From NCBI RefSeq assembly GCF_017104965.1, contig NZ_JAAGPR010000024.1:1-64000 (forward strand): DNA of 64,000 nt. The letters are read 5' to 3'. A model generated the notes under the pieces. The model worked only from the letters and a program-made list of their open reading frames with translations. It ran no database searches and was not told the origin of the DNA. This DNA comes from Paraburkholderia sp. Ac-20340. GTDB lineage: Bacteria > Pseudomonadota > Gammaproteobacteria > Burkholderiales > Burkholderiaceae. Made by a program: the position numbers and the translations under genes. Each line of letters opens with the position of its first letter. Position 1 is the stretch's first letter. This document shows, one piece after another, positions 34,917 through 43,677 of this stretch.

Positions 34917-37900
34917 TCAGGTTTCAGGTTCCGGCTCGCTGTCGGGTGCGTCCGTCCCGGCGGGCGGCATCGTATCCGGGTCTGGTGTGGCGGCACGATC
35001 AACGCCGTCCGGCGACGGATGGCGCACGGCATCCCGCATCTGCACGCGTTCCCATGCGTCACGCTCACGCTGTGCCGCGCGCCGCTCCTGCGCCTCGGTA
35101 TCAAGCTCCGCAAGACGGACCTGGCGCATGCGCTCGGTTTCCGGCTGCTCGAACACGACATGCATGCGCAGGTCGGCCGCCACGCGCGCTGCGGCCGCCT
35201 GGAACTCTTCGGGCCCCGACAGGGACAGCGTGGACCCGAACTTCTGCTGGGCAAAGCGTAGCGCGATCTCGATTGCGTCGCGCTCGCTGTCCCACAATCG
35301 CAGCGAGCGGCCCTCGTCAACGAGCAGCGCCGCACCGTCTTTCCGGTAGTCCACGTCACCGTTCGCTCGCACCTCGTACGTGATCGACGGTCCGCTCCAA
35401 AGGATTTCGTTGTGCGGCTGGGTGGCGCCGCGTACGCCATCCCGCGACCCAGCGAGCGCGAGCGAATGCTCCTCTTCGGCGCGCTGTGACTGCAGGCGGA
35501 AATGCTGCATTCGCCGCAACTCGCGCAGCGCCCGTTCGTCCCCGGCCTGCGCACGCTCCTGCAGGAAGCCTTGGTACTGCTCTCCGATCGGCCGCCGCGC
35601 TGCGCCCTTGAGCGCCGCCCGCTCTCGGCGGATGCGCTCGCGCAGCGCCGCCTCTGCCTCGAGGCGCATCACACGCGCTGCCGACAGTCGCTCGCGGCGT
35701 TCGCCCGAAGACATGTCAGGGCGATCGGCGGACGCACTGCGCGCCTCGTAAAAGGAGCTTTTGATCGCTACACGACGCGCCTTCTCCTGTTGCGTCTGCT
35801 CATCCCATGCCCGGCGCAGGCCTTCGCGGTATGCCGACCGCCACTGCAGGAATTCGCCCCACAGGTCGCGCTCGGGAGTGCGGCGCGGTGCATGCTCGGG
35901 GCTGAGACCCGTCTGCGCGCGGTACGTCTCGCGCAGCAACTGCGCTGCGTCTTCCCATGAGAGCGCCATCTCCTTCGTCAGAAAGTCCGAGACGTTGAGG
36001 TTGCGGGAACCGGCCCGGATGCGGTCGCCACCATCTTCGCCCTTGCCGATGGTGTACTTTTCAACGATCAGTCCGTGCGAGTGCGCCAGCGCGGCGAGCA
36101 GACGGGTTGCATCGAGCTCGATGCGGATCTGCGCAAATTCCTCGCGTTCGCGCGCGCGGCGCATGGTGCGCTGATGCACCAGGTCCCGCGCAAGCTGGTC
36201 TCGAAGGGTATCGGCTGGGCGGCCGGTGGAAGCACGGGCCGGGACATTGAACGGCTCCGCAGCGACATCCCCGCCCGCAGGCATGGTTTCGTCGAACGGC
36301 AGCGAACCGATGGCATCGAGCGACTGGACGTCCGTGAGACTACGGACCTCATCGTGCGCACCAAAGCCAGGCGGCAGCCGTCCGCCCCCGAAGGCGGGAT
36401 TCAGGCCGAACGCCTCGCGCAGCCGCGGCGGGTCATCAAACGGTCGGCCGGCGCCCATGAACTTATCGGCGGCCGTCGCAGCGAGGCGGGCCCGGGCAGC
36501 GTCATCGCCCGTGTCCCACGCCGCGTACATGCGCGCCGCAATCGCATCGAGCACGGGCGTGTCACCGGCGTGCGCATCTGGCCACGGACCATCCCAGTAC
36601 GGCAGCGGGTAATCGTGCCCAGCATCGAAATCGCGTTCCGCACCTTCGCGCCATCGCGCATTCAGGCCGGGCTGCTCTCTTCCCGTTCGGCCGCGATCGC
36701 CAGTCCATCGCAATGCGTCAATTCGGTCGGCTTGCTGGTTTCCCAGCTCCAGTAATGCATCAGCCGGCAGAAGCATTTGACGTCGCGCGGCGTCGCCATC
36801 CAGACCGCCGCCGGGCACACTTCGCACACGGTGTGAGGAGCCGGCCGTCGCGCGGGCTCGATCGAAGCGAGCGTCAAAGTCGTGATCCGCTCCGTGTCGC
36901 CACCGCCCTGGGGTTTCGTGCTGCGCGGCTTCGTGCCCTTGCCGCTCCCGCTCGCGCTGCTCTTGCCGTCCGGGCCACCAGGGTTGTCGCTCATGCCATG
37001 AATCTCGCCAGTCTCCGGATCCACGCCTTCGATCGTCTCGTCGTGGGTGCTCATGAAATCCTCCTGCTGCGTCATAGAACCGCTTCTCGCGGTGCTCGAG
37101 AATGCGCCGCTGTTCGTCTGGCGACGCGGCCTGATACGTCTTGTAGAAGCTGCTGCCGCTGTTGAGATACTTGAGCTCCCGTGCACGGCTGTCATGCCAG
37201 GCCGCGAGCGCGTCGAGATACGGCCGGGGCGTGGCACGCGGAACACCCGGTTCGATATAGTCGGCGTGCACGTTATGCTGCAGCGCCTCGCGCTTGGCCG
37301 TCGCATCAAGCTCGATGAATTCGCGCGAGAACACAAATTCCTTCAGGTTCACACCCTTGTCGGCGCCGGGCGGCTTGACGTTTTCGTAGGCCTCGTCGCG
37401 CCCGGCATTGCGTGTTCGGGTCTCGCCGAACCCGGCGAGCAGCGTCTGGAAGTCCTCGTAATGCGTGACGTTCGCCGCAATCATCGCTTCGAGAATCTGG
37501 GCCTTCAGTTCCCGGTTCATCGGCTGGAAAATGTCGCCCTTGTACCGGCTGATCATCTCCGACGCGTCCGTGAACTGTGTCCGGCGGTGGTCCTTCGGAC
37601 TCGCTAGTCCGTACTTCGCGTTGATATGCTCCTGGAATGCGTCGATAAAGCGGCTGTTCCGGTCGACCTTGCCAAACGGCTCCAGCCTTTGCCCGGTCAA
37701 CAGGTTCGTCTCCGGAATCACCACGTGTACATGCACCTTGCGCTCGACGAGCTCACCGCTGCGGCGGTCCGCGTAGCTCTTGATGCGCGGCACATGTGCT
37801 TCCGCATAGAAGGCGTATTCGTCGCGCCGGTAGGCGGAAAACGCGAACGCCTCGAACTCGCGCACGATCTCCTGGAGAACGGTACGTGACACCTCGTCTT

Positions 37901-38099
37901 CCTTGAACGACAAGGTGACGGTGAGATAGCGCTCGGCATCCGTATCCATCGATTCGATGACGGCGTGGGTCAGGTCAAGATCGCCAGCGAGAATCACACG
38001 TTCGTCCATCTCGTCGCGCTCGAACTCGCGGTCCTGTTTCTGGCCTTTTTCCAGATACTCCTTGATGCCGCCGTGATGACCTCGGACCCGGATAAGCAT
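34917..38099 (-). CDS. Relaxase / mobilization nuclease with LPD7 domain
   Basis: The 1060-residue protein is the presumed relaxase that nicks at oriT. The N-terminal 250 residues hold the nuclease-like part: ERYLTVTLSFKEDEV, RRDEYAFYAEAHVPRIKSYA and the metal-binding KVHVHVVIPETNLLTGQ. The middle is a low-complexity Arg/Asp/Gly-rich linker (about 350-520). Near 895-980 is an LPD7-type domain (TYEVRANGDVDYRKDGAALL, SERDAIEIALRFAQQKFG). The ATG follows GAGGGCTG. It is downstream of mobC and two small genes, upstream of the PH-domain protein. The mobilization type (MOBP- or MOBV-like) is not certain by eye. Confidence 0.8.
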   Translation of the reverse strand: MLIRVRGHHGGIKEYLEKGQKQDREFERDEMDERVILAGDLDLTHAVIESMDTDAERYLTVTLSFKEDEVSRTVLQEIVREFEAFAFSAYRRDEYAFYAEAHVPRIKSYADRRSGELVERKVHVHVVIPETNLLTGQRLEPFGKVDRNSRFIDAFQEHINAKYGLASPKDHRRTQFTDASEMISRYKGDIFQPMNRELKAQILEAMIAANVTHYEDFQTLLAGFGETRTRNAGRDEAYENVKPPGADKGVNLKEFVFSREFIELDATAKREALQHNVHADYIEPGVPRATPRPYLDALAAWHDSRARELKYLNSGSSFYKTYQAASPDEQRRILEHREKRFYDAAGGFHEHPRRDDRRRGSGDWRDSWHERQPWWPGRQEQRERERQGHEAAQHETPGRWRHGADHDFDARFDRARATAGSSHRVRSVPGGGLDGDAARRQMLLPADALLELGNQQADRIDALRWTGDRGRTGREQPGLNARWREGAERDFDAGHDYPLPYWDGPWPDAHAGDTPVLDAIAARMYAAWDTGDDAARARLAATAADKFMGAGRPFDDPPRLREAFGLNPAFGGGRLPPGFGAHDEVRSLTDVQSLDAIGSLPFDETMPAGGDVAAEPFNVPARASTGRPADTLRDQLARDLVHQRTMRRAREREEFAQIRIELDATRLLAALAHSHGLIVEKYTIGKGEDGGDRIRAGSRNLNVSDFLTKEMALSWEDAAQLLRETYRAQTGLSPEHAPRRTPERDLWGEFLQWRSAYREGLRRAWDEQTQQEKARRVAIKSSFYEARSASADRPDMSSGERRERLSAARVMRLEAEAALRERIRRERAALKGAARRPIGEQYQGFLQERAQAGDERALRELRRMQHFRLQSQRAEEEHSLALAGSRDGVRGATQPHNEILWSGPSITYEVRANGDVDYRKDGAALLVDEGRSLRLWDSERDAIEIALRFAQQKFGSTLSLSGPEEFQAAAARVAADLRMHVVFEQPETERMRQVRLAELDTEAQERRAAQRERDAWERVQMRDAVRHPSPDGVDRAATPDPDTMPPAGTDAPDSEPEPET

Positions 38100-38102
38100 C
38101 GC

Positions 38103-38300
38103 TCAGCCCTCCTGCTGCGTGAGCCACTGCTCCGCTCGCTCGATCCGGTGTATGAGGGTCCTGTGAATGATGGTCGGCAGCGACGCGGCGACGCCTTCCA
38201 CCGCCCGACTCGCCGCGGCGCAGTTCGCCGGTGTCCTCCGGCGCTCGTCATCAAGCCCGGGACTTACATGCATCTTCGTCTTGAGCTGTACGACGGCCAT
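38103..38300 (-). CDS. Small mobilization-operon protein
   Basis: The 65-residue protein lies between mobC and the relaxase. ACAGGAGGC precedes the ATG at 38300; an in-frame ATG at 38330, just after the mobC stop, is the alternative. The N-terminus is basic (MAVVQLKTKMHVSPGLDDER) and the C-terminus helical (TLIHRIERAEQWLTQQEG). The stop lies three bases before the relaxase start. No known domain is recognised. The tight packing suggests it is a real relaxosome gene. Confidence 0.5.
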   Translation of the reverse strand: MAVVQLKTKMHVSPGLDDERRRTPANCAAASRAVEGVAASLPTIIHRTLIHRIERAEQWLTQQEG

Positions 38301-38336
38301 TACCGCTGCCTGCCTCCTGTCGGTTCTCATCAGCGC

Positions 38337-38702
38337 TCAGTCCACTTTTCCCAGTGTGCTGTTCAGGTAACGCGCGATCATCTGCAGTTGCGTGAGCAAC
38401 TGTTCGTACGTCGCCTCCGACAGCTTGCCGCGCACGTGCTCGGCATTCGCCCGGTGCGCGATCTGGTTCAGGTTATTGGAGGTCTTGCTGAAGATGTAGA
38501 GCAGGCGCTTGCGGTCGGCGCTCGACACCGGCCGCGCGATCACCTGCGTACGGTTCGTGAGCACCGCCTGCCGGAAAAACTCGGATTGCGTGAGGCCCGA
38601 GGCCACCACCTTCGCGAGATACGCTTCGCGATCGGCCTCAGACAGCCTGAACGCGATGGGCTTGCCAAGGCCTGCGCCGTCGTGGCTTTTCTTGCGTGGC
38701 AT
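38337..38702 (-). CDS. mobC: Relaxosome accessory protein MobC
   Basis: The 121-residue MobC-type protein binds oriT DNA and helps the relaxase open the strands. It has the ribbon-helix-helix-like start IAFRLSEADREAYLAKVVAS with GLTQSEFFRQAVLTNRTQV. The bacterial MobC signature follows near 67-95 (RKRLLYIFSKTSNNLNQIAH, then RANAEHV). The C-terminal helix is QLLTQLQMIARYLNSTLG. It starts three bases after the preceding stop. Its position directly upstream of the relaxase and near a hairpin-rich noncoding stretch fits its role. Confidence 0.88.
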   Translation of the reverse strand: MPRKKSHDGAGLGKPIAFRLSEADREAYLAKVVASGLTQSEFFRQAVLTNRTQVIARPVSSADRKRLLYIFSKTSNNLNQIAHRANAEHVRGKLSEATYEQLLTQLQMIARYLNSTLGKVD

Positions 38703-38705
38703 GCC

Positions 38706-38960
38706 CTACAGCCCCGCCGGGTGCGACCAGTTCGCCGCCTGCCCGGGCAGTGTGAAACGCGCTTCGTCACGGTCGATCGGCTGGGCGCGGAACTCGTATT
38801 CCGGCCATCGCACCTCGCATGCGCGCAGGGCGCGCATGGCCTGGTCGCCAGTCATCGGCCGCGTGTAGCCCGCCCAGGGCAGGTAACGCGGCTCGCTGTT
38901 GCGCTCGTCGGCTCGCGGCCGCACCACAAGCTGGATTACCCATTCGCTGTCCGGAATCAT
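38706..38960 (-). CDS. Small hypothetical protein, first gene of the mob operon
   Basis: The 84-residue soluble protein is acidic and rich in Arg and Trp, with WVIQLVVRPRADERNSEPRY and PMTGDQAMRALRACEVRWPE. GGAGG nine bases before the ATG at 38960 decides the start over the ATG at 38987. It reads directly into mobC, so co-transcription is very likely. No domain is recognised; similar small genes are common in mobilization operons. Confidence 0.55.
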   Translation of the reverse strand: MIPDSEWVIQLVVRPRADERNSEPRYLPWAGYTRPMTGDQAMRALRACEVRWPEYEFRAQPIDRDEARFTLPGQAANWSHPAGL

Positions 38961-39032
38961 CGGCTCGCCTCCGTATTCATATTGCATACCAGGCAGTGCT
39001 TAGAGTTGACGACAAAGGTCGCCAGCGCGATG

Positions 39033-39115
39033 GACTCGGGCAGTGGCCCGAGTCGGGGTTTCAAAGGGGCTCGCACCCTTTGGCACGGGATATTTTAGGC
39101 AACGCGTAGCGTTGC
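39033..39115. other. Candidate origin of transfer (oriT) with three hairpins
   Basis: Three perfect inverted repeats follow each other between the mob operon and the divergent gene at 39286. They are GACTCGGGC/GCCCGAGTC (39033-39054), CAAAGGG/CCCTTTG (39062-39082) and GCAACGC/GCGTTGC (39099-39115). Noncoding DNA with stacked inverted repeats beside mobC and the relaxase is where oriT is normally found. I do not see a textbook IncP-type nic sequence; TATCCCG at about 39236 is the nearest match. Confidence 0.5.
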
Positions 39116-39285
39116 GTAAACATATCCGTCGTGCCTCCTTCGCATCGTTGCGACCGTCGCTACGTCCTCAGTATCACACAAATACCCCTCAATTAGGACA
39201 CCTCACCCCATCTTTATCCCATATGCATGACATGCTATCCCGCCTTCATGGCATGATTACCCCACGCCCAAGGCCTCCGCCCTCC

Positions 39286-39780
39286 ATGCCCAACATCGAC
39301 ACCCAGCGCGCCGTCGCGCTCCTGGCCCCCGAACACGACACCCACGCCAAGCGCTCCGAATGCGCCCGCCTCGCCGAACTCATTGAGCATATCGAAGCTG
39401 CCTTCGCGCGCGGCATATCCCGCAAGGACGTGCTCGCCCGCCTTCACGAAAGCGGCTTCACGATGAGCCTGCACACGTTCGACAAGGCGCTTTACCGCAT
39501 CCGCAAACGCCGCAACACGCCGCGTCGGAGCGCGGCCGCCGCCAAGCCTTCCCGCGACCCCGATCCTTCCCCTGCCCCCACCTCACAGGCCGTCGAAACC
39601 GAAACCCTGGAGAGCGGCCGGACGATAAAAACAGCCAACCAATTGCGCCGCGAAAATCCGACCCTGCCCGCCATCCAGGTCAGCAAACTCTACGCTCAGC
39701 AATACGCCGATCCCGTCCTCACAGGGGACGAACTGGAGGCAATGAAGCGAAAGCACAATCCGCCCCAGGTCCAGCGCTGA
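39286..39780 (+). CDS. Plasmid transfer accessory protein, TraK-like
   Basis: The 164-residue basic protein has an N-terminal helical part (AELIEHIEAAFARGISRKDV, LARLHESGFTMSLHTFDKAL, YRIRKR), a Pro/Ser-rich linker and a second charged part. The first half resembles TraK / mobilization DNA-binding proteins that carry a modified HTH. The start MPNIDTQRAVALL at 39286 is chosen where coding character begins; the open frame extends into the hairpin region. It is divergent from the mob operon across the presumed oriT, the position of traK relative to oriT on IncP plasmids. Function is inferred from this. Confidence 0.55.
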   Translation: MPNIDTQRAVALLAPEHDTHAKRSECARLAELIEHIEAAFARGISRKDVLARLHESGFTMSLHTFDKALYRIRKRRNTPRRSAAAAKPSRDPDPSPAPTSQAVETETLESGRTIKTANQLRRENPTLPAIQVSKLYAQQYADPVLTGDELEAMKRKHNPPQVQR

Positions 39781-39971
39781 ACCGCATCGCCCCGCCGCGC
39801 TGCGCCGGGTCGGGCCTCTCCCCGCGCTACTGCGCGGGTCCCCAAGGCCCTCGATACGGGCGCGCGGCGCGCGCGATAGCCAGGCAGTCCGGGCAGGTCC
39901 TAAATTCGTCAGCAGCAGAGCGGGTTCAGGCGAGCCGTTTTATCCGCCCCTATTTGTGTGGACACACAATG

Positions 39972-40001
39972 AAAAAACCGCCCAGGCTTGCGCCCGGACG
40001 G
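39972..40001 (-). terminator. Rho-independent terminator after the parB-like gene
   Basis: On the minus strand, CCGTCCGGGC, a GCAA loop and GCCTGGGCGG form a stem, followed at once by TTTTTTC. It lies 36 bases after the stop of the parB-like gene, a strong intrinsic terminator for that transcript. Confidence 0.8.
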
Positions 40002-40036
40002 CTCCATGTGAATGTCTGAAGTTCGATGGTGCGCGT

Positions 40037-42106
40037 TCAAATTGCCACGGCGTCCTCCCCCTCTGCCTCGGCAGGTGCGTCGCTCGCCTCGTCCTCATTC
40101 GATCCGGCGTCGTCGCCATCCACGTCGTCATCGTCCTCGCGCCATCCGTACGTGACGCGCTCCGGAACCGCACGGTTACGCAACACTTCCGGCAACCAGC
40201 CCGAATCCGTCATGCGCCGTTCTGCCACCGTGGCCGCGTCGCCCTTCTTCATGCCGCGCAGTTCTCCCGCCGCCTGCGGCGACACGCTCTCCCCGACCAC
40301 GGCCACAATCCGGTCTTTCGGGACGTGGTCGAAATAGCCCGCTCGGGTGGGTTTCCAGTAGCGGGCGAGATCCACGGCGAGCGTATTCGCAACCTCGTTG
40401 ACCGGGTGCGGACGGTCCACCCCACTGATCCCGTCCACGGTGGCCGCGACGCAGAAGGCGAAGAGATTCGACATGACGTCCGTGTCCTGTTGCAGCAGCC
40501 AGGGCAGCAGTTCGTCTGCGCGCCTGGGCAACAGGTTCGCCCATTTCGAGCGCTCCGCTTCCATTTCCTTCCAGGCTAAGGCCTCGGCCATGTCATCGGC
40601 ACTGGACACCAGCGCGTCGCGCGAAGTATGCACGTCGATCTTGACCGCGTGGTTGATGTAAACCTCCCCGTAAAGGTCATCGAACACGACAGGAATCATG
40701 CGCTGCATCAGCACGGCTAGCGCCACGCCGGGCTGCTGCGCAAGCTCGACCTGCACAGCGGCGGTGCGATGCGCGGTCAACCGCCTGCACAACTTCTCGC
40801 CGTGCAGGGGTCGCTCCTTCGGTGCGCGTGCCACGCCCGTCATCGCACCGCCCGGATGCGAGCCACCCGCCTCTGCAACCGCCGTCGCTTCCCGGCGCAC
40901 CAGGCCGCGCTCGATGCACACCCGCCCCTCGCCATCCAGATAGACATAGGCGCCCGCCCGCTTCATGTCCTCGGCGTCGAACGTCTCGAACCGCTCCACG
41001 TACTGGTCAACTGCATACGTCGCGGCGGTGGCCGCCGCCTCCAGCCGCTCCTGCCGCACCTCGTCCGGTTCGCCGTCGTCGTCGTAGTACGCGTCGAGCT
41101 CGCCCTGCGCGGCGTCGCGCGTTGCGGTGAGTTCCGCAAGCTCCGTCTTTTCTTTTTTCGTGGGCTTGCGCGTAGTCGAACCGACGCGACCGTGACGCAT
41201 GATTTCCATCGGTTCGTATCGCGTGCGGGTCTCGACGAATGACCAGCCTTCTGCGGCGACCGCCTGCGATAGCTCGATAAGCCGGTCCGATGCCAGGCGG
41301 TGCAACAATTCGGCATCCTCAATATATCCGGCGTGCTCATCGACGCTGAACAGATCGCGGCGCACGCGACCGCCCGCCGCCTCGTAGGCATCGAGGCCCA
41401 CGAACCGCGCCAGGGCATTCTCCCGCGCGTCGATTTCCTCGCGCGTGATGGCCGCGCGCAGTTCGGCGGGGCGGCGCTGCCAGCCGTTGACGGCTTCGTT
41501 CCAGATGCGCTCCTGTGTCGCGTGATCGTCGGCCAGCACGAGCGCCTTGGCCTGCTCGAAGTCCAGCCCGTCATCGCGCAGCAGGTCCAGCAGCGCGGGG
41601 GCAAGGTTCGCGATTTTCAGCGCTCGCCGCACGGCGACCTCCGGAATCTTGAACAGGGCGGCGATATGCGCCACGCTCTTGCCCTCCTCCATCAGCAGCC
41701 GGAAGGCCACGCATTCGTCCGCGATGTGCATGTCCTCGCGCTCGCGGTTTTCGATCAGCGACGTGGCGAGGGCTTCACCTTCGCTCACGACCAGTACCGG
41801 CACCAGGTAGTCCTTCGCAATCCGGTCCTGCTCAAACAGCAGGTCGAGCGCTGCGAGACGGCGCTGGCCCGCGCACACGCCCAGACGGGGCAGCTTCGTA
41901 CGCCCCTCGAGTTCATGCACTACGAGGTTCTGGATCAGCCCTTTTTCGTGGATGGTTTCGGCCAGTGCCTCAATGCCGCCGGGTGCTTTCTTGCGCACGT
42001 TCAGCGGCGAGAGCGCAAGGCGGGAATAGGCGACGTATTCGATACGCCCGCCATTGAGGTCGGGCTGGCTGGCCGCGAGGTTTACTGCAGGGATGCTGTC
42101 TTTCAT
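40037..42106 (-). CDS. Large ParB/Spo0J-family DNA-binding protein
   Basis: The 689-residue protein has an N-terminal ParB domain (about 20-115). It shows LSPLNVRKKAPGGIEALAET, GLIQNLVVH, the CAGQRRLAAL patch and the ENREREDMHIADECVAF motif (CTP-binding/GERR-equivalent region). An HTH follows (GKSVAHIAALFKIPEVAVRR, ALKIANLAP). The long C-terminal part has acidic stretches and no clear domain. The ATG at 42106 follows GGAGAAAACCCG. No parA is adjacent, so a role in gene control, like KorB, or in silencing is as likely as partition. A matching palindrome stands 50 bases upstream. Confidence 0.8.
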   Translation of the reverse strand: MKDSIPAVNLAASQPDLNGGRIEYVAYSRLALSPLNVRKKAPGGIEALAETIHEKGLIQNLVVHELEGRTKLPRLGVCAGQRRLAALDLLFEQDRIAKDYLVPVLVVSEGEALATSLIENREREDMHIADECVAFRLLMEEGKSVAHIAALFKIPEVAVRRALKIANLAPALLDLLRDDGLDFEQAKALVLADDHATQERIWNEAVNGWQRRPAELRAAITREEIDARENALARFVGLDAYEAAGGRVRRDLFSVDEHAGYIEDAELLHRLASDRLIELSQAVAAEGWSFVETRTRYEPMEIMRHGRVGSTTRKPTKKEKTELAELTATRDAAQGELDAYYDDDGEPDEVRQERLEAAATAATYAVDQYVERFETFDAEDMKRAGAYVYLDGEGRVCIERGLVRREATAVAEAGGSHPGGAMTGVARAPKERPLHGEKLCRRLTAHRTAAVQVELAQQPGVALAVLMQRMIPVVFDDLYGEVYINHAVKIDVHTSRDALVSSADDMAEALAWKEMEAERSKWANLLPRRADELLPWLLQQDTDVMSNLFAFCVAATVDGISGVDRPHPVNEVANTLAVDLARYWKPTRAGYFDHVPKDRIVAVVGESVSPQAAGELRGMKKGDAATVAERRMTDSGWLPEVLRNRAVPERVTYGWREDDDDVDGDDAGSNEDEASDAPAEAEGEDAVAI

Positions 42107-42155
42107 CGGGTTTTCTCCGGTTAGCGACCAGAACAACTCTGGCCTCAATTTCATT

Positions 42156-42174
42156 ATAGGGCAATTTGCCCTAT
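42156..42174. promoter_or_regulatory. 19-bp perfect palindrome before the parB-like gene
   Basis: ATAGGGCAA and TTGCCCTAT flank one T. The site starts 50 bases before the parB-like ATG. A second copy of the core stands near the divergent antirestriction gene. Perfect palindromes with one central base resemble KorB operators in architecture, so the ParB-like protein is a candidate ligand. Confidence 0.65.
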
Positions 42175-42262
42175 CATAAATAAATAACGCAAACTCGTCC
42201 GCAAAAAAAATATCTATCACGGCGAAATGTCAATTCAAAATTAAAATAATAACTGCTCTTTT

Positions 42263-42285
42263 GTATAGGGCAAATTGCCCTATAC
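42263..42285. promoter_or_regulatory. 23-bp perfect palindrome before the antirestriction gene
   Basis: GTATAGGGCAA and TTGCCCTATAC flank one A. The site ends 45 bases before the ATG at 42331. It shares ATAGGGCAA-N-TTGCCCTAT with the site at 42156-42174. AT-rich DNA of about 90 bases lies between the two. The symmetric placement suggests joint control of the divergent units. Confidence 0.65.
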
Positions 42286-42330
42286 TGACATTGAGGCCGA
42301 AACGTTTCGGTCGATAACCGGAGATATCCG

Positions 42331-42747
42331 ATGACCAACGAAATCCAGAACCGCATTACTTCCGCTGTCGTCCCCCATGAACTGAGACTGATGGTCTTGC
42401 CGCGCTATCTCGGCGGTCATTACGTCGCGGGCGAATCGCTCGTTTATGACTGGGCCGCACGCCTGTGCAGCAATTACGACCATGGCTCGTGGAATTACTT
42501 CGCGCTGTCCAACGGTGGCTTCTACATGGCTCCGGTCAACATGGGCCGTGTGCATGTGCGCTGGCATCTGAACGGCTACAACGACATGATGGGCGCGGAT
42601 GCCTTCGGCATCACCGTGACCCTCTTCGCCCTGTGTCACCTCGCGGAAAAGACGCAGGACGACACCATCATCGACCGTTTCCACCAGTTGCGTGAGTTTG
42701 CCACGCAGCACGTGGAAGCCGCCAACATCCTGCGCGCCATCGATTAA
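42331..42747 (+). CDS. Antirestriction protein, ArdB/KlcA family
   Basis: The 138-residue protein belongs to the ArdB/KlcA family, which blocks type I restriction and eases plasmid establishment in a new host. It shows LRLMVLPRYLGGHYVAGESL, VYDWAARLCSNYDHGSWNYF, and ALSNGGFYMAPVN, the family core near residues 59-71. The C-terminal helix is ATQHVEAANILRAID. Length is normal. It is the first gene of an operon running to the HTH gene at 44.8 kb, and its promoter carries the 23-bp palindrome. Confidence 0.9.
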   Translation: MTNEIQNRITSAVVPHELRLMVLPRYLGGHYVAGESLVYDWAARLCSNYDHGSWNYFALSNGGFYMAPVNMGRVHVRWHLNGYNDMMGADAFGITVTLFALCHLAEKTQDDTIIDRFHQLREFATQHVEAANILRAID

Positions 42748-42798
42748 CAGATCGACCCCGGTCTTCGGGCCGGGTCTGCTGCTTCTTTGGAGAAAAAC

Positions 42799-43626
42799 AT
42801 GAATACGCTTGCAAGCCGCTTTAGCAGTAATGCCGCTGTCCTGCGCGCGGATCACCCGCTGTCGAATGACGAGATTGCAGAGGTCGCGCCTTCTATCCTG
42901 GCGCAATCCGCGCACGAAAGCCGCTCGGCGCGCTACAGCTACATTCCGACCATTGATGTGCTCGATGCCCTGCGCAAGGAAGGTTTTCAGCCCTTCATGG
43001 TCTGCCAGACCCGCGTTCGAAATGAGGGCATGCGTGACTACACCAAGCACCTGCTCCGCCTGCGCCATGCCGACCAGATCAACGGACCGGAGGCCAATGA
43101 GGTAATCCTGTTGAACAGCCACAACGGGGCCAGCAGTTACCAGATGATCGCCGGAATGTTCCGCTGGGCATGCCAGAACGGCATTGTGTGCGGCAATGTG
43201 CTGAACGACATCCGCATCCCGCACAAGGGCGATGTGATCGGCGAGGTGATCGAAGGCGCGTTCAGGGTGCTGAAAAGCTTCGATGAAACGGCGCAGCAGC
43301 GTGAAGGCATGGCGGCGACGGTACTCGATGAGGGGGAACAGATGGCCTTTGCCCGCGCAGCACTCACGTTGCGCTATGACGAGGACAAGCCTGCGCCGGT
43401 CACGGAACGTCAACTTCTCGCGCCGCGCCGGATGGAAGATCGCGCGCCCGATCTCTGGACCACCTTCAACCGTGTCCAGGAAAACATGATTCGCGGCGGG
43501 CTGCATGGTCGCAATGCGAGTGGTCGGGCCACGACGACCCGGGCCGTCACGGGTATAGATCAGAACATCCGCCTGAATCGCGCCCTGTGGGTGCTGGCCG
43601 ACGAACTGCGCCGCCTGCGCGGCTAA
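42799..43626 (+). CDS. DUF932 (phage/plasmid-like) protein
   Basis: The 275-residue protein is of the DUF932 family common on plasmids and phages. Visible blocks are SRFSSNAAVLRADHPLSNDE, RYSYIPTIDVLDALRKEGFQ, RDYTKHLLRLRHADQ, EVILLNSHNGASSYQMIAG, and WVLADELRRLRG at the end. TTGGAGAAAAAC precedes the ATG at 42799. A UUCG-type hairpin lies between this gene and the antirestriction gene. The biochemical role of DUF932 is not established; the context suggests establishment or anti-defence. Confidence 0.88.
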   Translation: MNTLASRFSSNAAVLRADHPLSNDEIAEVAPSILAQSAHESRSARYSYIPTIDVLDALRKEGFQPFMVCQTRVRNEGMRDYTKHLLRLRHADQINGPEANEVILLNSHNGASSYQMIAGMFRWACQNGIVCGNVLNDIRIPHKGDVIGEVIEGAFRVLKSFDETAQQREGMAATVLDEGEQMAFARAALTLRYDEDKPAPVTERQLLAPRRMEDRAPDLWTTFNRVQENMIRGGLHGRNASGRATTTRAVTGIDQNIRLNRALWVLADELRRLRG

Positions 43627-43677
43627 CCGGAACGCCCCGGCCTCACGGTCGGGGCGTGTACTCGACAGGGGAATCAC

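Noticed and set aside
34412..35554. Apparent 380-residue protein including the PH-domain part
   Set aside because: The first 210 residues overlap the relaxase gene in another frame and lack homology; GTG at 34915 fits better.
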